Origin: Rhinopithecus roxellana
Lineage: Eukaryota; Chordata; Mammalia; Primates; Cercopithecidae
Reading direction: 5' to 3'
Assembly: GCF_007565055.1 (NCBI RefSeq)
Contig: NC_044557.1
Coordinates: 74,286,595-74,350,594 of the forward strand
DNA length: 64,000 nt
Shown here: piece after piece, positions 44,811 through 55,994 of the stretch
Layout of the letters: every line of letters begins with the position of its first letter
Numbering within the stretch: the stretch's first letter is position 1
Made by a program: the position numbers and the translations under genes
The notes under the pieces: model-generated
What the model was told of the DNA's origin: nothing
Databases searched by the model: none
The model's input: only the letters and a program-made list of their open reading frames with translations

Positions 44811-47800
44811 AAAGTCTAAGGTGGTTTTGAATTTCACTGTCACGCCTTTTAATTTGGTCAGTTATAGTTTCCTATAAACTAAGGTTTCTTGAACCATTTA
44901 TAATTTCAACTGGGGCTCACGAGATAATTTTCCTTGGGATAAGAAGATTCACTTATTTACCACTGTCCTGTGGATGGAACTTATCATAACCAATATCATA
45001 GATTAAGGTCCAAATGTAATTACATTTTATTAAAGCTTGTTCCAGTACTATTCATTCTGATCCTTCAAGCCAATGTTATAAAGAAATCACTATGCATTTT
45101 ATATCACAAAACATCTAACTTGAACCATTAAGGGGCCGCTCAATGTCTCTCCAGAATTTGAAGTCCACTGAAATGAAGTTATTTGTTTTTCTTCTGTGTC
45201 CTGCCAGTGTATATACAGGGTAGTATAGAAGGTGGGATGAACTCAGAGGGGTGTGGTTTATTCAGGGTGCTAGTCATGTTAATTCTGTGCTGAACTTTCT
45301 CAGACAGGAATTTTAGTAATATAATCATCATTTAAGTTATTGCAGCCAAGAAGAGGGCATTAGACTTCATGGAACATATTTCTGTGTTTTACGTCCTACC
45401 CCATTTGTTTTTTTTGCTTTAATTCAAGTTTATAAACTATACATTTTGTTGTTTTTGTTTTTCTCCTTAGAATTCTGAGATTGAACTTCCTATTAGCTAG
45501 ATTGAGTAGTTTTGCAACTTAAAATAATGATTTAGATGATAAATATTTGTGTTTTTGAATGTTGTTTCCATTTCATCTTTCCTTTGAAATAATAAGAAAA
45601 TGCTAAATGTGTGACCATGTGTGAGACAATCTAGAAGTTTTTCTGACACCATTTTTTTTTAATTCACCTTCTATAAATGCAGTTGCTTTTTCTAGTAGTA
45701 AATGCATATTTTTGTGGTTCAATTTAAGTCGCTGAAGCGGTAAAGCCCCTAAAACATAGTTGGGACCTCCAGGAATCCTTGTCACCCAGCTAGTCACTCA
45801 GCTTACTGAGTGTGATGTGTGCAATGACAGACCCTGAAAGAGCTGCCTCAGACTAAGTTTATGGAGATGATAAATGGATTTTGTTTCCTGGGTTGTTGTT
45901 CTTGAAGAGGTTATTTTTTGAGATCAAGTGTATGAAATGAAACTTCACAAAAATGAAAAGTTAAGAATACTTGGAAAACACTCAAAATAGCTTCTTAAAA
46001 TCAATGTAGTTAAAGTCTTTGAATTGATTATACCACTGTTTGGGAATGGTTCCACTAAAATATTCCGCATTTTGTATTTTAGAGTGTCATGTAAAATTCT
46101 TTGTTAATACATATCTCCTGGCATTTATTGTCACATTTAATATAACAAGGTAGTCATCTTATACCAAGCTGATATGTATTTTGAGTATACATGCAATCAC
46201 TTCAGATTATATGCTTCTGCAATAAGGCTTCTTTCTTTATTACAATCTATTCCTGTATTTATTTTTATTGTAAGGTGTTTTATTTTAAAACAGTATTCTT
46301 ACAAGAAATTATTTGCTTGGATGACTTCATATTTTTAGTTCATAATAGGGTCTCTTAACTTGGGGATTACATTCATGAGGGTGTTTATAGTTGTACTTTA
46401 GGGCAGATTTGATCTCCCTGTAACTGAATACAACATTTTGTGTGCCCTTATGTATTTTTCTAGACAGAAATTTCACTGGTTTTCAGAAAGACTAATAAAG
46501 ACTTCTCACCAGGACTTAATTTTATTCTGTACTTTATTATTATTTTAATTCTAGCAGGGTAGCTCCACACTGTTGACCCAGTTGCTGGTCTTCCATCCTC
46601 AACTGTCTACAGTACTGTTCCCTCAGGGCACACTTGGAGGCTGTGTCCCAGAAATGCTAATTTAGGCTTGCCTTGCTCAGTAGTCTGCCTGCAGGAGCCC
46701 TGTTTCCATTGGCAAATATGTATTGTCATTGTGGCCTACCCTCAGCAGGATCTACACCCCTTTTCTGCTTTGCTACAGCTTAAAAAATAGGCAGGAACTT
46801 TGCTATGCCAACCTTAAATTTTATATGGTTTGGCTACATTTGCTGTTTTTTTTTTTAAATAAATAAAGATATTCTGTATATTAAACTCCTTGAAGTCTTT
46901 GAAAGAATATTTTTAAAAAGAAATCTGAGAAGGAAGTAGATAGAAAAAAAAGTCTTCGTTAGGAAAAAATTCCACATTTTTAGTATATTCTACAGAGAAA
47001 AACTTTCCACTAGACAAGAGACTTTTCTATCCTTTTGTGACACAGAGGTAAAGTTATGAATTTATCCAGGCTCCCAGCTGGAGATGATAGGCCAGTAGTC
47101 AGCCTTCCAGGAAAATAGTCTTTTCCCTAAAACAAACAAACAGTCTGTAAGATACATCTTGGATACCTGGTGCTGACCTCCTCAGCATTCATTGCTCCTT
47201 TGTCAGATAACACATAGTCAATTCACAATGAGAAACATTTTTTTTTTTTCTCCTGCTCTCTGTCCTCATGGTTTGAGTGAAGTTGATCCTGTGCCTAGTT
47301 CCAAAGACATAAGCCCATTAGCATCCTCATACTTCTGGTCACATTGTGACCCTATTCAGGACAAAAAGAGGCACATACAGAATTGTTGTTTAACTACTAG
47401 AAGACAGAAGCTCTCTCTACTTAAGGTCCCTTCTCTCTCCTTTCTCCCATCCTTTGACTTTGCACCTGGCACTGCTGGACTCTAACTGTTGCACAGATCT
47501 TGAACTTTGAGGGAAAAACCCATATGCAAATAAAACCAGCTTTTAGGGCAGAGCAGTATTCAGTGGAGAGAAATAAAACAGGGTCCTGATGCTGTCTTTT
47601 GAGCCTTTGAATCGAACTGCACCTGAAGCTAGTTTTATTCATGCATTATTCAGTAGTTAAACAATATGTTTTCTGTTTTTCTTCTTAAGTCAATTTGATG
47701 GAGTTTATCATGTGACATGGATGGAGTCCTAGCTGTGTGCCAATGCCTCTGAAAGATCTTTAAAGAATGTGGCCCTGCTTCAATTGTCTTCTATACTCAA

Positions 47801-48212
47801 TATCTGATATTGACCAGAAATTAATCAATACCATTTGAACTATTAATGTTTATGCTATTTTTAGATATTGAGTTGAATTACTGCTTTTCAACAATCTTTG
47901 AGAGGTCAACTAACATGATTTTGGGGATGTAATCCAACATGGACAGAGCCAGAATTAGAAAGTCTACACCTGTAGTACAATTGCACCATCTCTGTTTTAT
48001 ACTGTTTTTGGAGCTGATATTGATTTGTGGTAGAAACCAAGGCTTAGATATGGAAGAAAGGTCCTGTTTGTCTGCTGGAAACAGACATACATGGTGCTCC
48101 AGGATGCTGCACCTGGATGCTGCACCAGGATGGTGCTCTCGGATGAACACTGCCTCCTGCAGAATCTTAGTGAACAGCAGTGGATTGTTTATTCTACATT
48201 GTTTCCACATAA
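44811..48212. other. Long unassigned stretch
   Basis: No gene is supported. Slightly GC-richer blocks at about 46550-46800 and 47060-47640 are unassigned. Near 48093-48140 there is a short imperfect tandem of GGATGCTGCACC-like units. The open frames of 73-118 codons at 47192-48292 overlap on both strands and have no recognisable domain. Confidence 0.5.
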
Positions 48213-48224
48213 ATAATACTGACC

Positions 48225-48496
48225 AGCCTGGCACAGTGGCTCACGCCTGTAATCCCAGCACTTTGGGAGGCCAAGATGGGCAGATCGTCTGAGGTCAGGG
48301 GTTCGAGACCAGCTTGGACAACATGGTGAAACCCTGTCTCTAGTAAAAATATAAAAATTATCTGGTGTGGTGGCTTGAGCCTGTAATCCCAGCCACTTGG
48401 GAGGCTGAGTCAGGAGAACCTGGGAGGTGGAGGTTGCAGTGAGCCAAGATTGCTCCACTGCACTCCAGCCTAGGCAACAGAGTGAGACTCCATCTC

Positions 48497-48530
<34 letters not shown>
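48225..48530 (+). mobile_element. Alu (AluS-like) with an (AAT)n tail
   Basis: Full plus-strand Alu ending in CTCCATCTC and an AAT repeat (about 48496-48529). TSDs ATAATACTGACC lie at 48213-48224 and 48531-48542, identical. The AAT tail probably grew from the original poly-A. Confidence 0.93.
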
Positions 48531-48531
<1 letters not shown>

Positions 48532-48542
48532 TAATACTGACC

Positions 48543-49328
48543 CTCTCTTCTATTCACAGAGTAGTCAAAGTATGAGTTAGTGAAGGAGATGAAATTGTGA
48601 TCATCCAAATCTTTGGTGTTTAAATGCTTCTTCCTGAAACTGAAACATCCTAGAGCTGCTAAGCACTCTTAACTGCATTTCTACTTTGGTAGTAAATTTA
48701 TGCTCAGAACATTAGGATTTTTTTTTCAATCACTTTCCTTAAATACATTGCATATTTGAAGTCTCAGGCTGTAAACTTTGAAAAATGTTATCCCTGCTGA
48801 GTTTCTCTCTGGATAACCACTTAGTCCTTCCCATTTTCAAGGCTGCAATTGTTTTTCAGTAAGATTGGCTGAACTGAAATGACTTCAGTTTGCTGAATTA
48901 CTGCCGTTGATTGGTTTCTTGTTTTGGCACAACTTATTATTCCTATGGAAACAATAGGTTCTTACTATGTTCTATCTCTCAACTACCCTGCAGAAAAAAC
49001 TGCTGAGTTTTTCTGGATAACCAATCAGGGATATTTCACTGTTATATCCTTACTGGGAAATTAGTTCGTGTATTCTTCGCTTTTTTGTTTTACCAGTTTG
49101 TGAAATATTTGCAAGGATCAGATAAATTAATTTCTCCAGTTTGAACAAAAAATTTCAAAGCTACCTTGTTGAGAAATAATAGAAAGTATTTTTTAAATGT
49201 CATCAAGTCTGTCTCTGTGTGTGTGTTTGTGTGTATATATATATAACTGTGTCAGACATTATTCAGAACAGATTATTAGCAGTTTTCTACAGTTTATATG
49301 CTTAAGATCTTCATAGGATATAGATAAC
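48543..49328. other. Unassigned DNA with a TG/TA run
   Basis: A short (GT)n(TA)n run lies at 49212-49244. I see no gene. Confidence 0.5.
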
Positions 49329-50280
49329 TTTTTTTTTAAAGAAACTGATGTTTATTTTTGATCATCTTTCTTTCCATCTTGTTTAAGAGCCTGTGGAAGA
49401 ACAGCTTAAGACCACTCAGTGGTTGCTCCTATTTGTTCAGTGTTCTGAGCAGTGGGAGCTGCAGACCCACTGCACTGGCAGGCTGAGTGCTCTAGTCTTC
49501 AGTAAGGACTTGTTGAATAAGTACAGTGGTCACCTGAATGTCTTCAAACCAGACTGAGTTGAAGTAAACTCAGGAGCTGGAGCAGTTCATTCACCCTGAA
49601 ATTTCTCCTTGGTCACAGCATCTTTTTTTTAAGCAGTGGCCAGCTTCTGGAGATGGTGCCACCCATGCACAGAACTTCCCAGGTTAGCATTCCCAATATC
49701 AGACCCACTGAGTGAACTCCCTGTTTGTTGTATGGTAAGTCAATATGCACATATTACAGAGTCTGTGTTACACAGAGCAATGGTAGGCAGACTAACATAA
49801 GATGACTCTAACAGGCTGGTGCTCAGTCCTGGGATCAGTAATCACCAGCAGTTGTGGCTTCTTGGATCTTGGTAGTGAAGATTCCACGAGTGAAGCAGCC
49901 AGCAATAGGAGTGGCTCCACTGGAAGCGACAAACATTATCACAGCTTGCTCGCCAGGATTCCTGGAGGGTATAACACTGACATCACCAGAGTTTTCAATG
50001 GCAACAATGGCACAAGCTGCCAGCAGAAGCTTATATCACTTCCTCTTGACATTTGTGTCATAGATGCAATCACTTTTCATTTTGTAGATATACTGTTCAA
50101 TTTGTAAGTCAAGGTTGGTGCCACCTGAGTGGGTTGCTACTGCAAGGAATTTGAGAACATCCTCCTCTTTCATTTGCAGGACCTTAAGGGCTCCAGACAT
50201 CATGAGTTCTCCTTTGTTACAATGGGAATCCAGAAGGACACTGTAGGAACCCTTCTCCAGGTAGTGTGGAAAGGAACCAT
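49329..50280 (-). pseudogene. RPSA: Processed pseudogene of RPSA (40S ribosomal protein SA / laminin receptor)
   Basis: The minus strand reads MSGALKVLQMKEEDVLKF from the ATG at 50200, followed by GGTNLD and QYIYK, the N-terminus of RPSA. A spliced 5' UTR (to about 50275), coding region and 3' UTR run on without introns. After the stop at 49406-49408 the 3' UTR continues to an ATAAACATCAGTTTC end and a short A-run, as in the mRNA. The coding span is about 795 bp against 888 bp in the gene, with a deletion in the acidic region before TKEKFQGE. A stop falls at about codon 55, where the gene has Trp, and others follow, so no full protein can be made. The plus-strand 101-codon frame at 49802-50107 is its shadow. 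I saw no clear TSD. Confidence 0.93.
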
Positions 50281-50435
50281 TTATTTTTAACATAAGACAA
50301 TTTTTTTTTCTTTCAGTATCTTGGACTAACTGTGCTTTTGAAAATGTTGGTCCATCTCTGTGTTCAGTCTGTATTGAAATCTAAATATTTCTTCATAGGA
50401 AAAGAAAAAAACTCTATCCCTTAGTGAAAGATCTC
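50281..50435. other. Unassigned spacer
   Basis: I see nothing specific between the pseudogene and the L1. Confidence 0.45.
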
Positions 50436-52125
50436 TAAAAGGAGAACTACAAAACATTACTCAGAGAAATCAGAGATGATCCAAACAAATGGAAAAACAT
50501 TCCATGCTTATGAATGGGAAGAATCAATGTTGTGAAAATGGCCATATTGCTCAAAGCAATTTATAGATTCAATGCTATTCCTATTAAAGTACCATTGACA
50601 TTATCCACAGAACTAGAAAAAACTTCTAAAATTCATATGGAACCAAAAAGGAGTCTGAATAGCCAAGACAATCCTAAGCAAAAAGAACAAAGCTGGAGGC
50701 ATACTATAGGTCTATAGTAACCAAAACCGCATGGTACTGGCACAAAAACAGATACATAGATCAATGGAACAGAATAGAGAACTCAGAATTATGACTGCAC
50801 ACCTATAACTATCTAAGCTTCAAAAAACCTGACAAAAACAAGCAGTGGAGAAAGGACTCCCTAATCAATAAATGGTGCTGGGATAACTGGTTAGCCATAT
50901 ACAAAAGATTGAAACTGAACCCCTTCCTTACACCATATACAAGAAATTAATTCAAGATGGATTCAAGACTTAAAAGTAAAACCTAAACTATAAAAAACCC
51001 TGGAAGACAACCTAGGCAATACCATCTTGCACATAGGAATGGGCAAAGAGTTCATGATAAAGATGCTAAAAGCAATTGCAACAAAAGCAAAAAATTGACA
51101 AATGCAATCTAGTTAAGCTCAAGAGCTTCTTTACAGCAAAGGAAACTATCAACAGAGTGAACAGACAACCTACAGAATGGGAGAAAAAATTTGCGTATAT
51201 CCATCTGACAAAGGTCTAATATCCAGCATCTATAAGAAACTTAAACAAATTTACAAGAAAAAAAAAACAGCAACAAATAACCCCATTAAAAAGTGAGCAA
51301 AGGACAGGGAAAGACACTTGTCAAAAGAAGACAGACATGGGCCAAAAATCATATGAAAAAAACATCAACATCGCTGGTCATTAGAGAAATGGAAATCAAA
51401 ACCACAATGAGATACTACCATCTCACACCAGTCAGAATGACTATTATTAAAAGTAAAAAAATAACATATGCTGAGTAGACTTCAGAGAAAAAGTAACACT
51501 TAAGCACCTCTGTTGGGAGTTTAAATTAGCTTAGCCATTGTGGAAGATAGTGTGGCAACTCCTCAAAGACCTAAAAACAGAACTACCATTTGACCCAGCA
51601 ATCCCACTACTGGGTATATAACCAAAGGAATACAAATCATTCTATGATAAAGACACATGAACATGTGTGTTCATTGCAGCACTATTCACAATAGCAAAGA
51701 CATAGAATCAACCTAAATACCTGTCAGTGATAGAGTGGGTAAAGAAAATGTGATACATATACTCCATGAAATACTGTGCATCCATAAATAATGAGGTCAT
51801 GTCCTTTGCAGGAACATGGATGGAGCTAGAGTCTATTATCCTCAGCAAACTAACATAGGAAGAGAAAACCAATACTGCATGTTCTCACTTACAAGTAGAA
51901 ACTAAATTATGAGAACACCTGGACACATATAAGGGAACAACACATCCTGGGGCCTATTGGAGGGTGAAGGGTGGAAGAGGATCAGGAAAACTAACTAATG
52001 GGTAGTAGGCTTATTACTTGGGTGACGAAATAATCTGTACCACAAACCCCCATGACACAAGTTTACCTGTAAAACAAACCTGCACATGTACCCCTAAACT
52101 GAAAATAAAATTTAAAAAAAGGAAA
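50436..52125 (+). mobile_element. 5'-truncated L1, plus strand (1.7 kb)
   Basis: It starts inside ORF2 (AAAGGAGAACTACAAAACAT) and runs through the C-terminal domain and 3' UTR to an A-rich tail near 52125. Readable ORF2 pieces include GRINVVKMAILLKAIYRFNA (50514-50717) and MSKGQGKTL...MRYYHLTPVRM (51293-51478), in different frames with stops. Divergence is greater than in the L1PA copies at 5 and 23 kb. Confidence 0.9.
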
Positions 52126-52283
52126 AAAAGTTTCATCTATTTTCATGCTTACTTGTTTCTATTTGTTATAATTATTTGCTACAACTTTAAAATAGGCAAT
52201 ATTTTTATATGACTAAAATATAATATTTGTGTTGAAGCTTTATGTAATACTACAGAATTAAAAAAAAAAAATGAACAGAAACT
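52126..52283. other. Unassigned spacer with an A-run
   Basis: A12 lies near 52260. I see nothing else. Confidence 0.45.
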
Positions 52284-52292
52284 TAATACTGA

Positions 52293-52609
52293 GGCCAGGC
52301 TAAGTGGCTCACGCCTATAATCCAAGCACTTTGGGAAGTCGAGGTGGTGGATCACTTGAGGTCAGGAGTTCTTGACCAGTCTGGCCAACATGGTGAAACC
52401 TCGTCTCTACCAAAACTGCAAACATTAGCCCGGTATAGTGGTTGGCACCTGTAATCCTAGCTACTCAGGAGGCTGAGGCAGGAGAATTGCCTGAACCCGG
52501 GAGGTGGAGGTTGCAATGGGCCCAGATTGTGCCACTGCAGTCCAGCCTGGGCGACAAGAGCAAGACTCCGTCTCAAAAAAATAAAATAAAATAAAATAAA
52601 AAAAACACA
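52293..52609 (+). mobile_element. Alu (AluS-like)
   Basis: Plus-strand Alu from GGCCAGGCTAAGTGGCTCAC to GACTCCGTCTC with an AAAAT-repeat tail. TSDs TAATACTGA lie at 52284-52292 and 52610-52618. Confidence 0.92.
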
Positions 52610-52618
52610 TAATACTGA

Positions 52619-52899
52619 AAAACTCTTTTGGTGCCTTTTTTTGGTGAATGAATTATGCTACTGACTACCATTTTGTTTGTGACCATAAATAAACTGGTAT
52701 ATGTGTTTTTAAAGTTTTCCTATTTGCCAGAAAAGACTTTCAACTACTGTGGCTCAGACTGCTTCCTTAACATGGCTGTATGATTTTCATCATGGACAAA
52801 GGCAGGGGAATTAGAGAATAGAACTCTCATATTTTGCCACAAACACTTTTAATTCTTAATAATCATGTCTGCAATGTGTTGGCTATATGTTATTTAACA
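52619..52899. other. Unassigned DNA
   Basis: I see nothing specific. Confidence 0.45.
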
Positions 52900-53680
52900 T
52901 TTAATTTTTAATTCATAAATAAAATTATAGATATTTATTATATACAACATGTTGTTTTGAAATATACATATACATTATGGAATGGCCAATTCAAGATAAT
53001 ATATGTATTACCTCACATAGTCACCATTCTTGTTGTGAGAACACTTAAAATCCACTCCATTAGCACTTTTCAATAACACAATATATTGTTATTAACCGTA
53101 GTCACTGTGTTGTACAATCGGTCTCTTGAACTTATTTGTCCTATTTATCTAACAAATTTTGTATCATTTAACCAATATCTCCCCAACATCCCATCCAACC
53201 CATGCTACTCTCTACTTCTATGAGTTTAAATTTTTTAGATTCCACATGTTAATGAGATCATGTGGTATTTGTCTTTCTGTGCCTGGCCTATTTCACTTAA
53301 CATAATGTCTTTCAGATTCACCTATGTTGTCAGAAATGACAGGATTTTCTTCTTGTTATGGCTGAATAGTATTCTGTTGTGTATATATGCCCTATTGCCT
53401 TTATCCATTCATCTGCTGATGGACACACAGGTTGATTCCGTGATTGTAGATAATGCTACAATGAACATGGGAATTTAACAATCTCTACAAGTGGCTGATT
53501 TCATTTCCTTTGAATAATATACCCAGGAATAAGGTTGCTGAACATATGGTAGTTCTACTTTTAGTTTTTTGAGGAATCTCTATATTGTATGCGATGATGG
53601 ATGTACTAATTTATATTCCCACAAACAATATGCAAGTGTTCTCTTTCCTCTATATATTTGTCAATGTTAGATGTTTGAAA
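52900..53680 (-). mobile_element. Old L1 (L1M-type) 3' fragment
   Basis: The text TGTTGTACAATCGGTCTC, AGATTCCACATGTTAATGAG, GATCATGTGGTATTTGTC and TGAATAGTATTCTGTTGTGT is an old L1 3' UTR and ORF2 C-terminus in reverse. It is strongly decayed. Confidence 0.8.
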
Positions 53681-54084
53681 ATTTTGGTTGAGGATAGTTT
53701 TAGAAATTTTATTAATGTTGCTTTTTATGAAACCTAGTATCACAAATTTTTTTAGCATTTATTATGTTCTAAAATACACTCATAGCATTAAAAGCAGAAA
53801 ATACTTTAAAGATTGTGCTTATTTTTCTCATTTTTAAAATGCAGAGTGTAAATTCCCACAGCTAATGGTTCATGAATCACTGGTAATGATTAACTATCTG
53901 AAAGTAGTAGAGCCAATCACTGAAATAGTTTAAACCAAACTGTTTTCCTTTTGTGATACATGTTTAATTGTGTTTATTTGGGCATATCTCTGTGTCTAAT
54001 AATTGCAAGAAGTAATATTGTGTTCAAGGTGGTGCTAAAGAATTGAAAATATCCATTTTGATAATAATAATTATAAAAATTCCA
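53681..54084. other. Unassigned DNA
   Basis: I see no gene or repeat. Confidence 0.45.
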
Positions 54085-54290
54085 ATAGCTATTATTCATT
54101 GAGCCCATACTATATATCTTGTTTTATCCCAAGTTGCTTCCATTTATTTGCTTGAAACTACTCTGTGAAGCAGGTACTATTATTATAACTATTTTACAGA
54201 TGAGAAAACTGAGCAACGTTAGGAAACTTGCTAAGTTCATATGCATAGTGAGGCTGGTCTAAGATTCAAACCCAGGTAGTTTTTTATACC
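54085..54290 (-). repeat. MIR
   Basis: Plus-strand text TTCATTGAGCCCATACTAT, GGTACTATTATTATAACTAT, TTACAGATGAGAAAACTGAG and TTCAAACCCAGGTAG is a long MIR match in reverse, ending where an LTR begins. Confidence 0.8.
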
Positions 54291-54303
54291 AGAGTTCTCT
54301 AGC

Positions 54304-54674
54304 TAGTATGGTTTGGCTGTGTCCCCACTCAAATCTCATCTTGAATTGTGGTTCACATAATTCCCAGTTATCCTGGGAGGGACCTGGTGGGAGGTAATTG
54401 AATCATGGGGGTGGTTACCTCCATGCTGTTCTTGTGATAGTGAGTGAGTTCTCACGAGATCTGATGGTTGTACAAGGGGCTTTTCCCCTTTTGCTCAGTA
54501 TTTCTTCTTGCTACCACCATGTGAATAAGTGTGTTTTCTTCCCCTTCCACCATGATTTCAAGTTTCCTGAGGCCTTCCAGTCATGCTGAACAGTGATGAA
54601 TTAAACCTCCTTCCTCTATAAATTACCCAATCTTGGGCATGTCTTTTTTAGCAATGTGAGAAGGTACTAATACA
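54304..54674 (+). mobile_element. MST-type (ERVL-MaLR) LTR
   Basis: The text TATGGTTTGGCTGTGTCCCC, GGGAGGTAATTGAATCATGG, TCTCACGAGATCTGATGGTT and the end AAGGTACTAATACA match MSTA/THE1-type LTRs on the plus strand. It is a solo LTR, near full length, of the same broad family as the minus-strand copy at 33437-33805. The 63-codon frame inside is not a gene. Confidence 0.9.
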
Positions 54675-55658
54675 CTATCTTAACCAATATGATAATAAAG
54701 AGATTTCAAGAATCACTTATGAACTGCTGTGTTATCTTAAGTAATGAAAGTTAAATAATTAAAATTAAAATCTTGGCCTTATACCTGAGGCTGAGATTTG
54801 TCTTCATTTGGTCTGTGGTTGACTCCAGACATCAGTATTTTAAAAAGTTCTCTTAAAGTTTGTGATATATAGTTAGGATTGTGGCCCCCAGGGATGCAAA
54901 ACACTTCCTATTTTAGTATGAAGCTTATGGTAATATATTTGCTCTCTAGTTTCTCTATTTTTCACTCCGTAACCTTCTAATGCCTTGGAGTTCAAAGTTT
55001 AATCTAAAATTATATGTGAGTAGTTATGGAAACCAAGAGAGAAGATACTATAAATTCTAACGGGAGATAATACATAAGCTTCATTTATGCAGTGACATTT
55101 TACTATTAACATATGTTAAAATTCAAGTGTTAATGATGTACTCTAGCAGGTAAATTTTTCTTGTGCAGTAATCACCATCATCCTACAGAGCAGGTAAATA
55201 GACTGCAATGAAATAATTGATTCCAACTTGTGCCTACATTTTTCTCTTTTCTGAAATGCTTTTTGAGTTGAAGTCATTGATATCTATCCTAATCGACTCC
55301 ATAAAGGGAATACATTTTATACTCTAATTAATTTGTATTAATTTTAACTTCTGTTAACAAATAAAATGATGCCTTATCTTTCTACCAGTTTCCATGTTGG
55401 AGCTCCAAAATTAATGTTTAGAAATTCTTTTAGCCCTCACTTGCTGAGTATTTTCATTGCCACCTGAAAAAATATCTTATGGCCTAATAAAGTACAAATA
55501 ATAATGATATAGAAAATGCATCCTTAATGTTAACCTCAGAAAATGAGAACAAGAAATTTCAGATGCTGGAAAATTTTGATAAGGCAATTGATAAACCTTC
55601 CCCCTTTTTCGTCTTGAAGGTAATTCTGTTCATTGTTTTATAGTTCATCAATTTTGAT
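54675..55658. other. Unassigned DNA
   Basis: I see no supported gene or repeat. Confidence 0.5.
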
Positions 55659-55676
55659 TCTGTAATAAATTTCTTT

Positions 55677-55976
55677 TCTTTTTTTTTTTTTTTTTGAGAC
55701 GGAGTCTTGCTCTGTCACCCAGGCTGGAGTGCGGTGGCCGGATCTCAGCTCACTGCAAGCTCCGCCTCCCGGGTTCACGCCATTCTCCTGCCTCGGCCTC
55801 CCGAGTAGCTGGGACTACAGGCGCCCGCCACCTCGCCCGGCTAGTTTTTTGTATTTTTAGTAGAGACGGGGTTTCACCGTGTTAGCCAGGATGGTCTCGA
55901 TCTCCTGACCTCGTGATCCGCCCGTCTCGGCCTCCCAAAGTGCTGGGATTACAGGCTTGAGCCACCGCGCCCGGCC
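55677..55976 (-). mobile_element. Nearly pristine AluY (AluYR-like), recent insertion
   Basis: Full-length reverse Alu with all characteristic blocks intact, including GGCCGGATCTCAGCTCACTG, CCACCTCGCCCGGCTAG and AGGCTTGAGCCACCGCGCCC. TSDs TCTGTAATAAATTTCTTT are identical over 18 bp at 55659-55676 and 55977-55994. CpG sites in the body are largely unmutated, which suggests a recent insertion. Confidence 0.96.
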
Positions 55977-55994
55977 TCTGTAATAAATTTCTTT

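Noticed and set aside
47192..48292. Opposing ORFs of 73-118 codons
   Set aside because: Overlap on both strands, lack recognisable domains, and one runs into an Alu.
49802..50107. 101-codon plus-strand ORF
   Set aside because: Antisense shadow of the RPSA processed pseudogene.
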